A DNA stretch of 64,000 nucleotides from Paenibacillus sp. FSL R10-2734 (lineage in GTDB: Bacteria; Bacillota; Bacilli; Paenibacillales; Paenibacillaceae), in contig NZ_CP150170.1 of NCBI RefSeq assembly GCF_037963865.1, positions 1,302,001 to 1,366,000 of the forward strand, written 5' to 3'. Numbering within the stretch: position 1 is the first letter of the stretch; each line of letters opens with the position of its first letter. The position numbers and the translations under genes were made by a program. Shown here in pieces: positions 34,056 to 42,709 of this stretch. The notes under the pieces are model-generated. The model was not told where the DNA came from. It made no database searches and was given only the letters and a program-made list of their open reading frames with translations.

Positions 34056-34497
34056 ATTTGGTTTTCCTATGGATCATAGTTGTGCGAACGAAATCACTCG
34101 CTATCGGACCCAGTGGATCTTATATTCTTTTTTTTTCTCACATTTGCGATTCTAACGGACTCCAGTGCAACTAATGGCATGTAAAACACCAAATATGAGT
34201 CAATTCTTAGGGAATAGCGACTCTGGGGTCCAAAACCCTGCTCAAATGACGATAATTTTGCTAATAGTGGTATTTGGGTCCTTTACTAGTTGGGCTACAC
34301 GAATTGCTCAACTGCAGTGATGAATATAGCAAGCGGTGGACAGTAACACAATCGTAAGTATCTGCTGAGAGTGTAGCATGATAGCGATCTTACGGACTTA
34401 GTGAACGTTGTACAAAAGCGTCAGCAAATCGAGAAGTGGTCGGTAGCTATGACTTGCCGACAATCTACTGAAGCAAGCCGCAATGGACCCAAAACGC
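34056..34497. other. Long intergenic tract with degenerate repeated motif
   Basis: No gene is supported. A loose motif recurs in both orientations: CTATCGGACCCAGTGGATC (34101-34119), CTAACGGACTCCAGTGCAAC (34153-34172), ATAGCGACTCTGGGGTCCAA (34214-34233), ATAGTGGTATTTGGGTCC (34263-34280) and CTTACGGACTTAGTGAACG (34389-34407). Such decayed repetitive spacers occur in Paenibacillus, from memory. Confidence 0.35.
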
Positions 34498-34560
34498 AAA
34501 TCAGCGTTTCTCCAATAACGGGAGAAGCGCTGATTTGTTCATTTTTGTGTTTTTTTGGAA
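34498..34560 (+). terminator. Strong hairpin with T-rich 3' side
   Basis: AAATCAGCGTTTCTCC (34498-34513) pairs with GGAGAAGCGCTGATTT (34521-34536), 16 bp with one wobble, followed by GTTCATTTTTGTGTTTTTTT. No clear gene transcribes into it from the left; it may also shield the convergent metallopeptidase gene. Confidence 0.6.
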
Positions 34561-34623
34561 TGAGAAGCTTTCACTGGTCGTAGAAAATCTACTTTTGAGA
34601 CAGCTCTTTCTTGTGTGATCCTA

Positions 34624-35673
34624 TCATGATGTAAGTAGATAAGGATAGTTGTTCGGGGTATCCTGCCACGGTGCAGGCAAGCCCTTGTTGTCATATATTT
34701 TGGCTAAAAGGTTATAGGCTGCTGGATCATATATTTCTAATTCACTGCGACGGTTAATTGGGCCGCGAATGCCATCCCATGATCCGTCTATGGATTCAGC
34801 CATGACATTGAACCAGATCGTCGTGAGTGTAGCAAAATACTCTTCATGATTCGAGATGGCATACGTATTCGGCCATAGGTTTGCTTCTCTCGCATGATGA
34901 TAGGCGGCTTCCAATTCAACTTTAAGCTGTGAATCTTTTAAATGGTTGATCCCAATCAAATGAATCGCATGAGCAAATTCATGGACAAGAATACATTCAT
35001 TCAAATAGCGGGTTTGATTCGGTCCTTCGGTAATGCGTAGCACATTTTTCTCGGAAATTGTAGTGACGGGATTCTCTGGAATGCCTCCGAATCCCTCTAC
35101 GGGACGATTCATATCAGCGCCGCCGCGATGTTCAGGGAGATCATAGACGTCCTCAGTTTTACCGTATATGGCTAGCTGTGCATTAAGGGCGGACATGGTA
35201 TGGGCTATCTCAGGCGCCTTGGCGAGGAGAATATCAATGATTTGGGCCGCTTTGCGATGTGCCTCTCTGCTGACATGGAATGAAGATTTGATCAAAATTC
35301 CTGAAGACGTGTTTGTATGACAGCTATAAAAGTCCTGCCAATAGTTGACGACATAGCTCTTGTCTTGATCTGCACAAAGTCCGAGTGAGTTGTTAATATG
35401 ACCCGAGATAGAGACTTTAAGCTTACCAAGCGCTTGTTTACTAACTGGATGCTGTATATAAAGCGTTGTTCTTTTCTTCACCCTTTCATAAATCGGGCGA
35501 ACATCCCATTCGGCGCTGTCATCTTGAACGGTTTCTATCAGAGTATCGTCTATCGTCAGGTGGAAGCATTCGGCCTGATTCGCATGAACAACTTCCTGAT
35601 CCCAATAGATTTCCAGACGATGAGGATCAATCATTTGCAGATGGATGATTTTTGGTGCATCGATATGTCCCAT
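34624..35673 (-). CDS. Putative HExxH metallopeptidase beside arabinofuranosidase genes
   Basis: 349 residues, no signal peptide. The zinc motif HEFAH is at 231-235 (ILVHEFAHAIHLIG) and the third ligand is probably Glu277 or Glu278 in SNHEEYFATLTTIWFN, 46-47 residues after the first His. The HExxH...(N)EEYFA layout is that of gluzincins of the lethal-factor/PPEP type, though the proteins differ otherwise. An N-terminal beta-rich region (about 1-95) precedes the protease domain. GGGAGG lies upstream of ATG 35673. It is transcribed after an AraC-type regulator and is divergent from two GH127 genes and an M24 peptidase, so it may digest a glycoprotein. No family name is certain. Confidence 0.6.
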   Translation of the reverse strand: MGHIDAPKIIHLQMIDPHRLEIYWDQEVVHANQAECFHLTIDDTLIETVQDDSAEWDVRPIYERVKKRTTLYIQHPVSKQALGKLKVSISGHINNSLGLCADQDKSYVVNYWQDFYSCHTNTSSGILIKSSFHVSREAHRKAAQIIDILLAKAPEIAHTMSALNAQLAIYGKTEDVYDLPEHRGGADMNRPVEGFGGIPENPVTTISEKNVLRITEGPNQTRYLNECILVHEFAHAIHLIGINHLKDSQLKVELEAAYHHAREANLWPNTYAISNHEEYFATLTTIWFNVMAESIDGSWDGIRGPINRRSELEIYDPAAYNLLAKIYDNKGLPAPWQDTPNNYPYLLTS

Positions 35674-35796
35674 AACAATTTTCCTCCCAAATCATGTTGG
35701 CGCTTACAGCTTCTCGAGAAATTCTTATGGATAAACATATCATTATTTTTGAGAGAAATCGGTACAAATTCCCGTGAATAGGTGGACATTTTCACA

Positions 35797-36657
35797 TCAC
35801 GTTTTGTTGAAATGCCGTTTGTTAAATGTATGACGATACTCCGTAGGGGTCATGTTCTCAAATTTTTTGAAGATCCGCATGAAGTACTTGGAATCCTCAT
35901 ATCCGACATGATAGGCGATCTCCTGAATGCTCATATTAGCCTCAGCTAGCAGGACTTTTGCTTTATCAATACGATATTTAATGATTTGAGTGGTAATGCC
36001 GATGCCAATCTCATTTTTATATTTTCTGGATAAATAGTTTTTATTGTAATTAAAATAGCTGGCGATCGACTCTAGTGAGACATCCTCAAAGGCATGAATT
36101 CGGATCCAGTCTTGGATGGGTTGAATATCGTTCTTATCCAATTGTTGTGTACGGATTAATCGTATAGATTGGTAAGAAATTTCGTACAGAATACAATTCA
36201 AATACGCATCACAATAGCTCGAAGGCACTTTTTCTTCATAGATATCTAGCAGTTGATTAATCATAAGATGAAGCCGATGCATATTTAGCTTGTCTGAATA
36301 GGTAGGTAGAATAAGCAGTTGATTGAAATCTTCTGTTTTGAGGACGATCGTGCTAATTTCATCACGCTTCAAAAATTGAATATTCTCTAAGGTAAAGTGG
36401 AACCAGAGAAACTTCACATCACAATCAGTTTCACGTGCCCCTCTGTGAGGGACATTGGGTGGAATAAATAGCAGTTCTCCAGGATTTAAATCGTAGGTGA
36501 TCCCATCGACTTCCATCGGGAGGATGCCCTCAATGGCACAAATAATTTCGCAGCTATCTATAATTCGACTTGAATGGATCCAAGGGTGAGTGGCAATACA
36601 GACTCCGGCTGACTTAAAGTAAGCACTTCCAAATGAACGATCCGAGAAAATATGCAT
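35797..36657 (-). CDS. AraC-family transcriptional regulator
   Basis: About 286 residues: an N-terminal cupin sensor domain (GITYDLNPGELLFIPPNVPH, about 50-75) and a C-terminal AraC double helix-turn-helix (YFNYNKNYLSRKYKNEIGIG and IQEIAYHVGYEDSKYFMRIF with FENMTPTEYR). ATG 36657 is chosen because GGAGG (plus 36666-36670) lies 8 nt upstream; an in-frame ATG at 36693 has no ribosome site and falls in an inverted repeat. It is divergent from the GH127 operon and probably regulates it in response to an arabinose-containing sugar bound by the cupin. Confidence 0.88.
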   Translation of the reverse strand: MHIFSDRSFGSAYFKSAGVCIATHPWIHSSRIIDSCEIICAIEGILPMEVDGITYDLNPGELLFIPPNVPHRGARETDCDVKFLWFHFTLENIQFLKRDEISTIVLKTEDFNQLLILPTYSDKLNMHRLHLMINQLLDIYEEKVPSSYCDAYLNCILYEISYQSIRLIRTQQLDKNDIQPIQDWIRIHAFEDVSLESIASYFNYNKNYLSRKYKNEIGIGITTQIIKYRIDKAKVLLAEANMSIQEIAYHVGYEDSKYFMRIFKKFENMTPTEYRHTFNKRHFNKT

Positions 36658-36691
36658 CAAACTCGCCTCCAGAACTAAGTGCATGTTATTC

Positions 36692-36708
36692 ATTCACTTC
36701 ATGTGAAT
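36692..36708. promoter_or_regulatory. Inverted repeat in the araC-like/GH127 intergenic region
   Basis: ATTCAC (36692-36697) and GTGAAT (36703-36708) form a perfect dyad around TTCAT, 35 nt upstream of the regulator start. It is a candidate operator. Confidence 0.35.
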
Positions 36709-36802
36709 ATAATCCACTTATTATCTTTTTTCAACTACCGACAGTAAAGAAGTTTTTGGGTATGATTGCTCATAATAACAGGTAGTCAAAGGAGTGTAGT
36801 AA

Positions 36803-39070
36803 ATGTCTGTCCCAATCAATGATGTAGAAGTGGTAGAAAAAGATATTGAAGCACTGTACTTAGGAAACTTAAAAACGGTTGAATTCGACCTGAACTTACC
36901 GACCAAAGGGAAATATGGTTCAACGATTTCTTGGGCGCCCAAGGATGAGCGATTTATTACGCCAGAAGGAAAAGTGACACGTCCGTCTTATGGCAAAGGT
37001 GATCGAATTATTCCTTTAACAGCTACGTTCACCTATGGTGCGTCGAGCATATCAAAGGTATACAATGTTAACGTTCTGGAAGAGGAAAACAACATTGAAG
37101 TGGATTGGATTTATCCAATTAAGCTCGTACGGACTGCCGGAGAAGCCTTCCATCTACCGCAAGTCGTATCTATCAAGACAATAACAGGGGATATTCTCGC
37201 GCATACGGTAACTTGGGATGAAGGGAACACGGTACAATTCGATGAACTGGGGTCGTATTGTGTACGAGGTCATATCAAAGATACGGAGTATACCTTTGAG
37301 GCTGAAGTGAACATTGTGGAAAAAGTCGACATCAATAATCAGCGAGATAAACAAGCAGATTCTTTCCCGCTAGGAAGCGTTCGATTAACTGGGCAATCCA
37401 TGCTTAAGACTGCACAAGATCGTCGCTTGAACTTCCTGTTGACCGTGGATGATGGACAGATGCTCTATAACTTCCGTGAAGCCGCAGGGCTTGATACGAT
37501 GGGGGCCCCAGAAATGATCGGTTGGGATTCACCCGATTCCAAGCTGAAGGGACATACGACCGGACACTATTTGTCTGCATTAGCATTGTGCTATGCCGCT
37601 ACTGGCGATGAGACAATTCTATCAAAGCTGAATTATATGATTGAAGAGCTGAACAAGGTCCAGCTGGCTTTTGAAGCAGATCAGAATTATGCCTATGGAT
37701 TTATTAGCGGTTATTCTGAGGAGCAGTTCGATCTATTGGAGACATATACACCGTATCCAGAAATCTGGGCACCCTATTATACCTTGCATAAAATCTTCGC
37801 AGGGCTGCTAGATTGCTACCAATGGGCTGGAAATGACACCGCATTGATGATGGCGGACAAGCTTGGAGATTGGACATACAATCGCCTGAGTCGATTGCCA
37901 CAGGAGCAATTGAAAAACATGTGGGGAATGTACATTGCAGGTGAGTTCGGTGGTATGAATGAATCACTGGCACAGCTGTATATCTTTACGAGAAATCCGG
38001 CGCATTTAGCAGCTGCGAAGCTGTTCGATAATGACCGATTGTTCTTCCCAATGGAGCAGAAGGTGGATGCACTAGGTGCATTACATGCGAACCAGCATAT
38101 CCCTCAAGTGATTGGGGCGATGAAAATCTATGAAGCTAGCGCCCAAGAGAAGTATTATCAAATTAGCGATTTTTTCTGGACATCGGTGACGAATGCGCAT
38201 ATCTATTCGATTGGTGGTACCGGTGATGGAGAGATGTTCCAACAGCCTCATGCGATTGGGACGAAAATCGATGACCATACTGCCGAAACCTGCGCATCCT
38301 ACAACATGCTAAAGCTGACAAAGGAATTATATCTATATGAGCCATCCGTAGCGAAAATGGACTACTATGAACGTACAATGCTGAACCATATCCTAGCGAC
38401 GACGGACCATGAAGAGATCGGTGGATCTACGTATTTCATGGCTGCTGCGCCGGGTGCGGAGAAGGGTTTTGATGTCGAGAACTCTTGCTGTCACGGAACG
38501 GGGTTAGAGAACCATTTCAAATATACAGAAGCGATTTTCTTTTATAACCAAGAGGACTTGCTGGTTAACTTATTCGTACCTGCGCACTTGAAGGATAAAG
38601 CAACAGGACTGGATGTTGAGGTGCAGTTTGATGAGAACCAGCCGGAGCTGGTTAAGGTTCTTGTACAGCAACTTGATCGTACATTGAAAATACGTCATCC
38701 ATACTGGAGTCAAGGTGAACCGACGATCCAGATCAATGGCATCACTACAGCATTAAAGGAAGATCAAGGATATATCGTGATCTCGGAGTCACTGAAAGCA
38801 GGTGATATGGTGTCTGTGAAATTTGCAGCGGAATTGCGATTGGAGGAAACGCCGGATATCTCTGAAATTTGCTCTGTAGCCTATGGGCCTTATATCCTTG
38901 CCGCGATTCATGAGGAGCGGGAGTACTTGCAATTAGGCAGTGTCGCCGCAAATTTGAAGAGTAGCTTCATTAAGGAAGAAGGTAAGTTGAACTTCAAGGC
39001 GGGAGATTGGACATTCAAGCCGTTAGCCCAGGTCAATCATGAGAAATATCATCTCTACGTGAAAAAATAA
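36803..39070 (+). CDS. GH127-family beta-L-arabinofuranosidase, first of two
   Basis: 755 residues. An N-terminal Ig-like segment (about 1-100; IEALYLGNLKTVEFDLNLP) precedes a GH127 (DUF1680) catalytic domain from about 190 (SFPLGSVRLTGQSMLKTAQD). The zinc/thiol site of GH127 is present: Glu495 and Cys497 in AETCASYN and the Cys562-Cys563 pair in NSCCHGTG; Glu477 in GDGEMF is a candidate acid/base. GH127 enzymes use a cysteine nucleophile to remove beta-L-arabinofuranose, for example from hydroxyproline-linked arabinosides. No signal peptide, so it acts inside on imported material. CAAAGGAG precedes the ATG. A paralogue follows 36 nt later. Confidence 0.88.
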   Translation: MSVPINDVEVVEKDIEALYLGNLKTVEFDLNLPTKGKYGSTISWAPKDERFITPEGKVTRPSYGKGDRIIPLTATFTYGASSISKVYNVNVLEEENNIEVDWIYPIKLVRTAGEAFHLPQVVSIKTITGDILAHTVTWDEGNTVQFDELGSYCVRGHIKDTEYTFEAEVNIVEKVDINNQRDKQADSFPLGSVRLTGQSMLKTAQDRRLNFLLTVDDGQMLYNFREAAGLDTMGAPEMIGWDSPDSKLKGHTTGHYLSALALCYAATGDETILSKLNYMIEELNKVQLAFEADQNYAYGFISGYSEEQFDLLETYTPYPEIWAPYYTLHKIFAGLLDCYQWAGNDTALMMADKLGDWTYNRLSRLPQEQLKNMWGMYIAGEFGGMNESLAQLYIFTRNPAHLAAAKLFDNDRLFFPMEQKVDALGALHANQHIPQVIGAMKIYEASAQEKYYQISDFFWTSVTNAHIYSIGGTGDGEMFQQPHAIGTKIDDHTAETCASYNMLKLTKELYLYEPSVAKMDYYERTMLNHILATTDHEEIGGSTYFMAAAPGAEKGFDVENSCCHGTGLENHFKYTEAIFFYNQEDLLVNLFVPAHLKDKATGLDVEVQFDENQPELVKVLVQQLDRTLKIRHPYWSQGEPTIQINGITTALKEDQGYIVISESLKAGDMVSVKFAAELRLEETPDISEICSVAYGPYILAAIHEEREYLQLGSVAANLKSSFIKEEGKLNFKAGDWTFKPLAQVNHEKYHLYVKK

Positions 39071-39106
39071 ATCAATTTCATCTGTTATGGGAAAGGCGTG
39101 AACGGT

Positions 39107-41380
39107 TTGACAACGAATCTAACAAAAGCATTCGAGATCCTGGAAGAAGATATTGCTGCAATGTATCTCGGAAACCTCAAAACGGTAGAGTTCGATCTAA
39201 CGCTGCCAACGGAAGGGAAGAATGGCTCCAAGATTGCATGGAAATCCGCGGATGATCGTTGGATCAATGGCGAAGGTGTTGTAAACCGTCCTCCATATGG
39301 ACGGGGTAATCGTGTTGTGAAATTGACAGCGACGTTTAGCTACCGCGACGCACAACAAGATAAGGTGTATGATGTTCGCATTCTGGAAGCGCCAAATGAT
39401 ATTCAAGTAGCGCATATTTTCCCGGTAGTCTTGGAGGAAAAGGTCGGCACGCCGTTTTATTTACCAAGCGATATTGCAGTTAGAACACAGGAGGGCAATA
39501 ATGTATCCCACCGCGTGGAGTGGTCCGATGAGCAGCCACTTGTCTTCCATGAAACAGGTAGCAAGACGGCAATTGGGGTCATTCAAGGCACAGATTATCA
39601 GTTGACGGCAGATATTCATATAAAGGAACAGGTGAAACGCATCAAGGAGCGGCCCGTTCAGATGAGCTATTTCCCGCTATCCGCTATCCGCCTAACAACA
39701 GATTCTTCAATGAAACAGGCACAAGATCAACGACTACAATTTCTGTTAAGTGTTAATGATGACCAGATGCTCTATAATTTCAGAAAAGCTTCAGGAATTG
39801 ATACACAAGATGCTCCTGAAATGATCGGTTGGGATTCTCCCGATTCCTTATTACGCGGGCATACGACAGGTCACTATTTGTCTGCCTTAGCGTTGGCTTA
39901 TCAGAGCACGGGGAATGCACAAATCCTAAGCAAGCTAACGTATATGATTGATAAATTGGACAAGGTTCAGCTTGCATTCGAAGCTCAGCCTGAATTCCAA
40001 TATGGATTCATAAGTGGTTATTCAGAAGAGCAATTTGATCTTTTGGAGCAGTACAGGCCGTATCCGGAGATTTGGGCACCTTATTACACCTTGCATAAAA
40101 TTTTCGCGGGTCTTTTGGACAGCTATAGCTTGGCAGGTCTGGAGAAAGCGCTGAATATTGCTGATAAATTGGGCGATTGGACATACAATCGTCTGAATCG
40201 TCTCACACATAAACATCGGACTCAAATGTGGGCGATGTATATCGCTGGGGAATATGGCGGGATGAATGATGCTCTAGCAGAGTTGTACTTGTATACACAG
40301 AAATCAGAGCATCTGGCAGCCGCGAAGATGTTCGATAATGATCGCTTATTCTTCCCGATGAAGCAGAAGATCGATGCCATTGGTGGCTTGCACGCAAATC
40401 AGCATATTCCGCAAATTGTCGGTACGATGAAAATGTACGAAGCAAGCAAGGAAGATGAATATTATCAGATTTCGAAATTTTTCTGGGATGTCGTTACCGA
40501 AAGTCACATCTATGCGATGGGAGGAACAGGCGACGGAGAAATGTTCCAGTACCCAGACCATATTGCGAATCATATTAGCAAAAATACAGCGGAAACCTGT
40601 GCATCCTACAATATGTTGAAGCTGACCAAAATGTTGTATAGCTATGATACGAATCCGCGTTACCTAGATTACTATGAACAGACAATGCTCAATCATATTC
40701 TTGCGACTCCAGATCATGATTGCGGCGGTGAGAGCACATATTTCATGGCATCTCAGCCGGGAGCACAGCGCTTCTTCGAAGTGGAGAACTCCTGCTGTCA
40801 TGGCACAGGGATGGAGAATCACTTCAAATATGGTGAATTGCTATATAGCTATGATGATACATCGTTATATATCAACTTCTTCGCCTCAGCCAAGCTGAAT
40901 GATACTGGAACCGGGATTCAATGCGAGGTACTTGCTGATGAAGCAGAGCCAGAGACAGCAACAATTCGTGTGCAGCAGCTTGCGGGCAGAGTAGTGAAAG
41001 TAAGAAAGCCGGCCTGGAGCACTCAGCTTACTTTTGCAGATGCAAAGGGTAGTGTCGAGGTAAAGCTATTGGATGGATTCTATGAATTGCCTGCTATAGA
41101 AGGAGAGATTTCCGTTACATTCGAAGCAGCCTTCCGGGTAGTAGCAACTCCAGATGATTCTTCGATCTTCGCGATTTACTATGGTCCATATTTGCTAGCA
41201 GCGCTATCGGATCAGAAAGATTACTTGGAGCTGGATGTGAATCAGGAGAATGTGAATCAAAAAATGAAGAAATTGTCCGGAAGCAAATGTTATCAATACG
41301 AAGACACACTTAAGTTTATGCCTGTCCACCTTTTAGACGATGAACACTATCATATGTATGTAAAGGAGCTAATCAAATGA
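39107..41380 (+). CDS. GH127-family beta-L-arabinofuranosidase, second of two
   Basis: About 757 residues, a paralogue of the preceding gene along its whole length (IAAMYLGNLKTVEFDLTLP at the N-terminus, MLYNFRKASGIDTQDAPEM, AETCASYNMLK, VENSCCHGTGMENHFKY). The active-site Glu, Cys and Cys-Cys are conserved, so both copies should be active, perhaps on different linkages or chain lengths. TTG 39107 is favoured: GGGAAAGG (39089-39096) lies 10 nt before it, while GTG 39098 would have a 1-nt gap, and the TTG start makes the N-terminus match the paralogue. The stop overlaps the start of the M24 peptidase gene. Confidence 0.87.
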   Translation: MTTNLTKAFEILEEDIAAMYLGNLKTVEFDLTLPTEGKNGSKIAWKSADDRWINGEGVVNRPPYGRGNRVVKLTATFSYRDAQQDKVYDVRILEAPNDIQVAHIFPVVLEEKVGTPFYLPSDIAVRTQEGNNVSHRVEWSDEQPLVFHETGSKTAIGVIQGTDYQLTADIHIKEQVKRIKERPVQMSYFPLSAIRLTTDSSMKQAQDQRLQFLLSVNDDQMLYNFRKASGIDTQDAPEMIGWDSPDSLLRGHTTGHYLSALALAYQSTGNAQILSKLTYMIDKLDKVQLAFEAQPEFQYGFISGYSEEQFDLLEQYRPYPEIWAPYYTLHKIFAGLLDSYSLAGLEKALNIADKLGDWTYNRLNRLTHKHRTQMWAMYIAGEYGGMNDALAELYLYTQKSEHLAAAKMFDNDRLFFPMKQKIDAIGGLHANQHIPQIVGTMKMYEASKEDEYYQISKFFWDVVTESHIYAMGGTGDGEMFQYPDHIANHISKNTAETCASYNMLKLTKMLYSYDTNPRYLDYYEQTMLNHILATPDHDCGGESTYFMASQPGAQRFFEVENSCCHGTGMENHFKYGELLYSYDDTSLYINFFASAKLNDTGTGIQCEVLADEAEPETATIRVQQLAGRVVKVRKPAWSTQLTFADAKGSVEVKLLDGFYELPAIEGEISVTFEAAFRVVATPDDSSIFAIYYGPYLLAALSDQKDYLELDVNQENVNQKMKKLSGSKCYQYEDTLKFMPVHLLDDEHYHMYVKELIK

Positions 41381-42453
41381 AACGATTAAATAATTTGATG
41401 AACAAAATGGCTGAGCAAGGTATGGAAGCTTTCTATGTAACAAATGTGAAGAATGTTCGCTATCTAACTAACTTTACGGGCGAGGATTCTGTATTGCTGG
41501 TATTGAAAAATAACGTACTCTTCATTACGGACGGTCGCTACACAGAGCAAGCGAAAACTGAGCTTCCAGCAGAAATTGAGATTGTTCGCTGGACCGATGG
41601 ATTAATGGCAGAAGCTATTAATCGTGTGAATGACAGCGGCGCTGGTACTGTGTATTTCGAAGGTGATCAGATGAATTATTTGGATGCAGCTGCATTCATC
41701 GAAGGTGTGAATATCGAGGCGAAGCCGATTAGTGGATTTGTTGAGCAATTCCGTGCTGTGAAGGATGAGCAAGAGATTGCTCATACGATCGAAGCGGTCA
41801 AGATTATTGATAAGACGTTCTTTCATATTCTAAATTTCGTTCGTCCAGGTGTGAGTGAGAAGGAAGTAGCGAATGAGATGGAATATTATATGAAGAAGAT
41901 TGGCTCTGAAGGGACATCCTTCCCAACGATCGTAGCTTCTGGCATACGTTCCTCGTACCCGCATGGTGAAGCAAGCGATAAAATTATTGAGCTAGGTGAT
42001 ATCATTACATTTGATTTCGGTGCTACGTATCGAGGTTATGCTTCTGACATGACGCGCACCATTGCCGTTGGTAGTGTAGATCCGCGCTTAGAAGATATAT
42101 ATTATCTGGTATTGGAAGCGGAGATGAAAGGGCTAGAAGGCATTCGTGCGGGCATGATGAGCAAGGAGTTGGATGAGATTATTCGCCGTCCAATTCGTGA
42201 TCGCAATATGAATGATTACTTCAATCATGGCGCGGGTCACAGTATTGGTCTGGACATTCACGAAGCGCCGTTCATTAGCGGGAAATCCGAAGTGCGTTTT
42301 GAGGAGAATAACATTCAAACGATAGAGCCTGGTATCTATATTCCTGGCTTAGGTGGTGTGCGGATTGAGGATGATATTCTCGTTCAGAACGGTCCGGGGA
42401 TCGTGCTAACACAATCGCCGAAGCGAGATCTTATTACGTTACCATTTGCTTAA
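41377..42453 (+). CDS. M24 metallopeptidase (Xaa-Pro aminopeptidase/dipeptidase)
   Basis: 358 residues: N-terminal creatinase-like domain (about 1-125, MKRLNNLMNKMAEQGMEAFY) and a pita-bread M24 domain with the metal ligands visible: Asp in DFGATYRGYASDMTRT (two Asp), His in HGAGHSIGLDIHEAP, Glu in TIEPGIYIPG and Glu in GGVRIEDDILV. It removes residues N-terminal to proline or hydroxyproline from peptides. ATG overlaps the GH127 stop (ATGA, 41377-41380), so the two are coupled. The coupling suggests joint breakdown of arabinosylated, (hydroxy)proline-rich peptides. Confidence 0.92.
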   Translation: MKRLNNLMNKMAEQGMEAFYVTNVKNVRYLTNFTGEDSVLLVLKNNVLFITDGRYTEQAKTELPAEIEIVRWTDGLMAEAINRVNDSGAGTVYFEGDQMNYLDAAAFIEGVNIEAKPISGFVEQFRAVKDEQEIAHTIEAVKIIDKTFFHILNFVRPGVSEKEVANEMEYYMKKIGSEGTSFPTIVASGIRSSYPHGEASDKIIELGDIITFDFGATYRGYASDMTRTIAVGSVDPRLEDIYYLVLEAEMKGLEGIRAGMMSKELDEIIRRPIRDRNMNDYFNHGAGHSIGLDIHEAPFISGKSEVRFEENNIQTIEPGIYIPGLGGVRIEDDILVQNGPGIVLTQSPKRDLITLPFA

Positions 42454-42521
42454 TGAATGGACAAAGGCGTACCTATGAAGCTGCTAATTGAGAGTGATTA
42501 GAATATAGTAAATCAAATTAT

Positions 42522-42571
42522 AACTAATGGCCTCGCCCGTCGTTACTAGGGGCGAGGATATTAGTTATTTT
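42522..42571 (+). terminator. Terminator of the GH127-M24 operon
   Basis: AACTAAT (42522-42528) and CCTCGCCC (42531-42538) pair with GGGCGAGG (42550-42557) and ATTAGTT (42560-42566), followed by ATTTTT. Confidence 0.9.
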
Positions 42572-42709
42572 TGGCGAATTTACAATACTTTCTTAGCGGA
42601 TCATTAGCAAACATGCTAATATAATGACTGAAAAGGTTGAAAGCCCGTACTTTTTTTCGGATAGGGACGATTGTTTCATGCTCATATGACGAAGAGAGGA
42701 AGAGACTGC

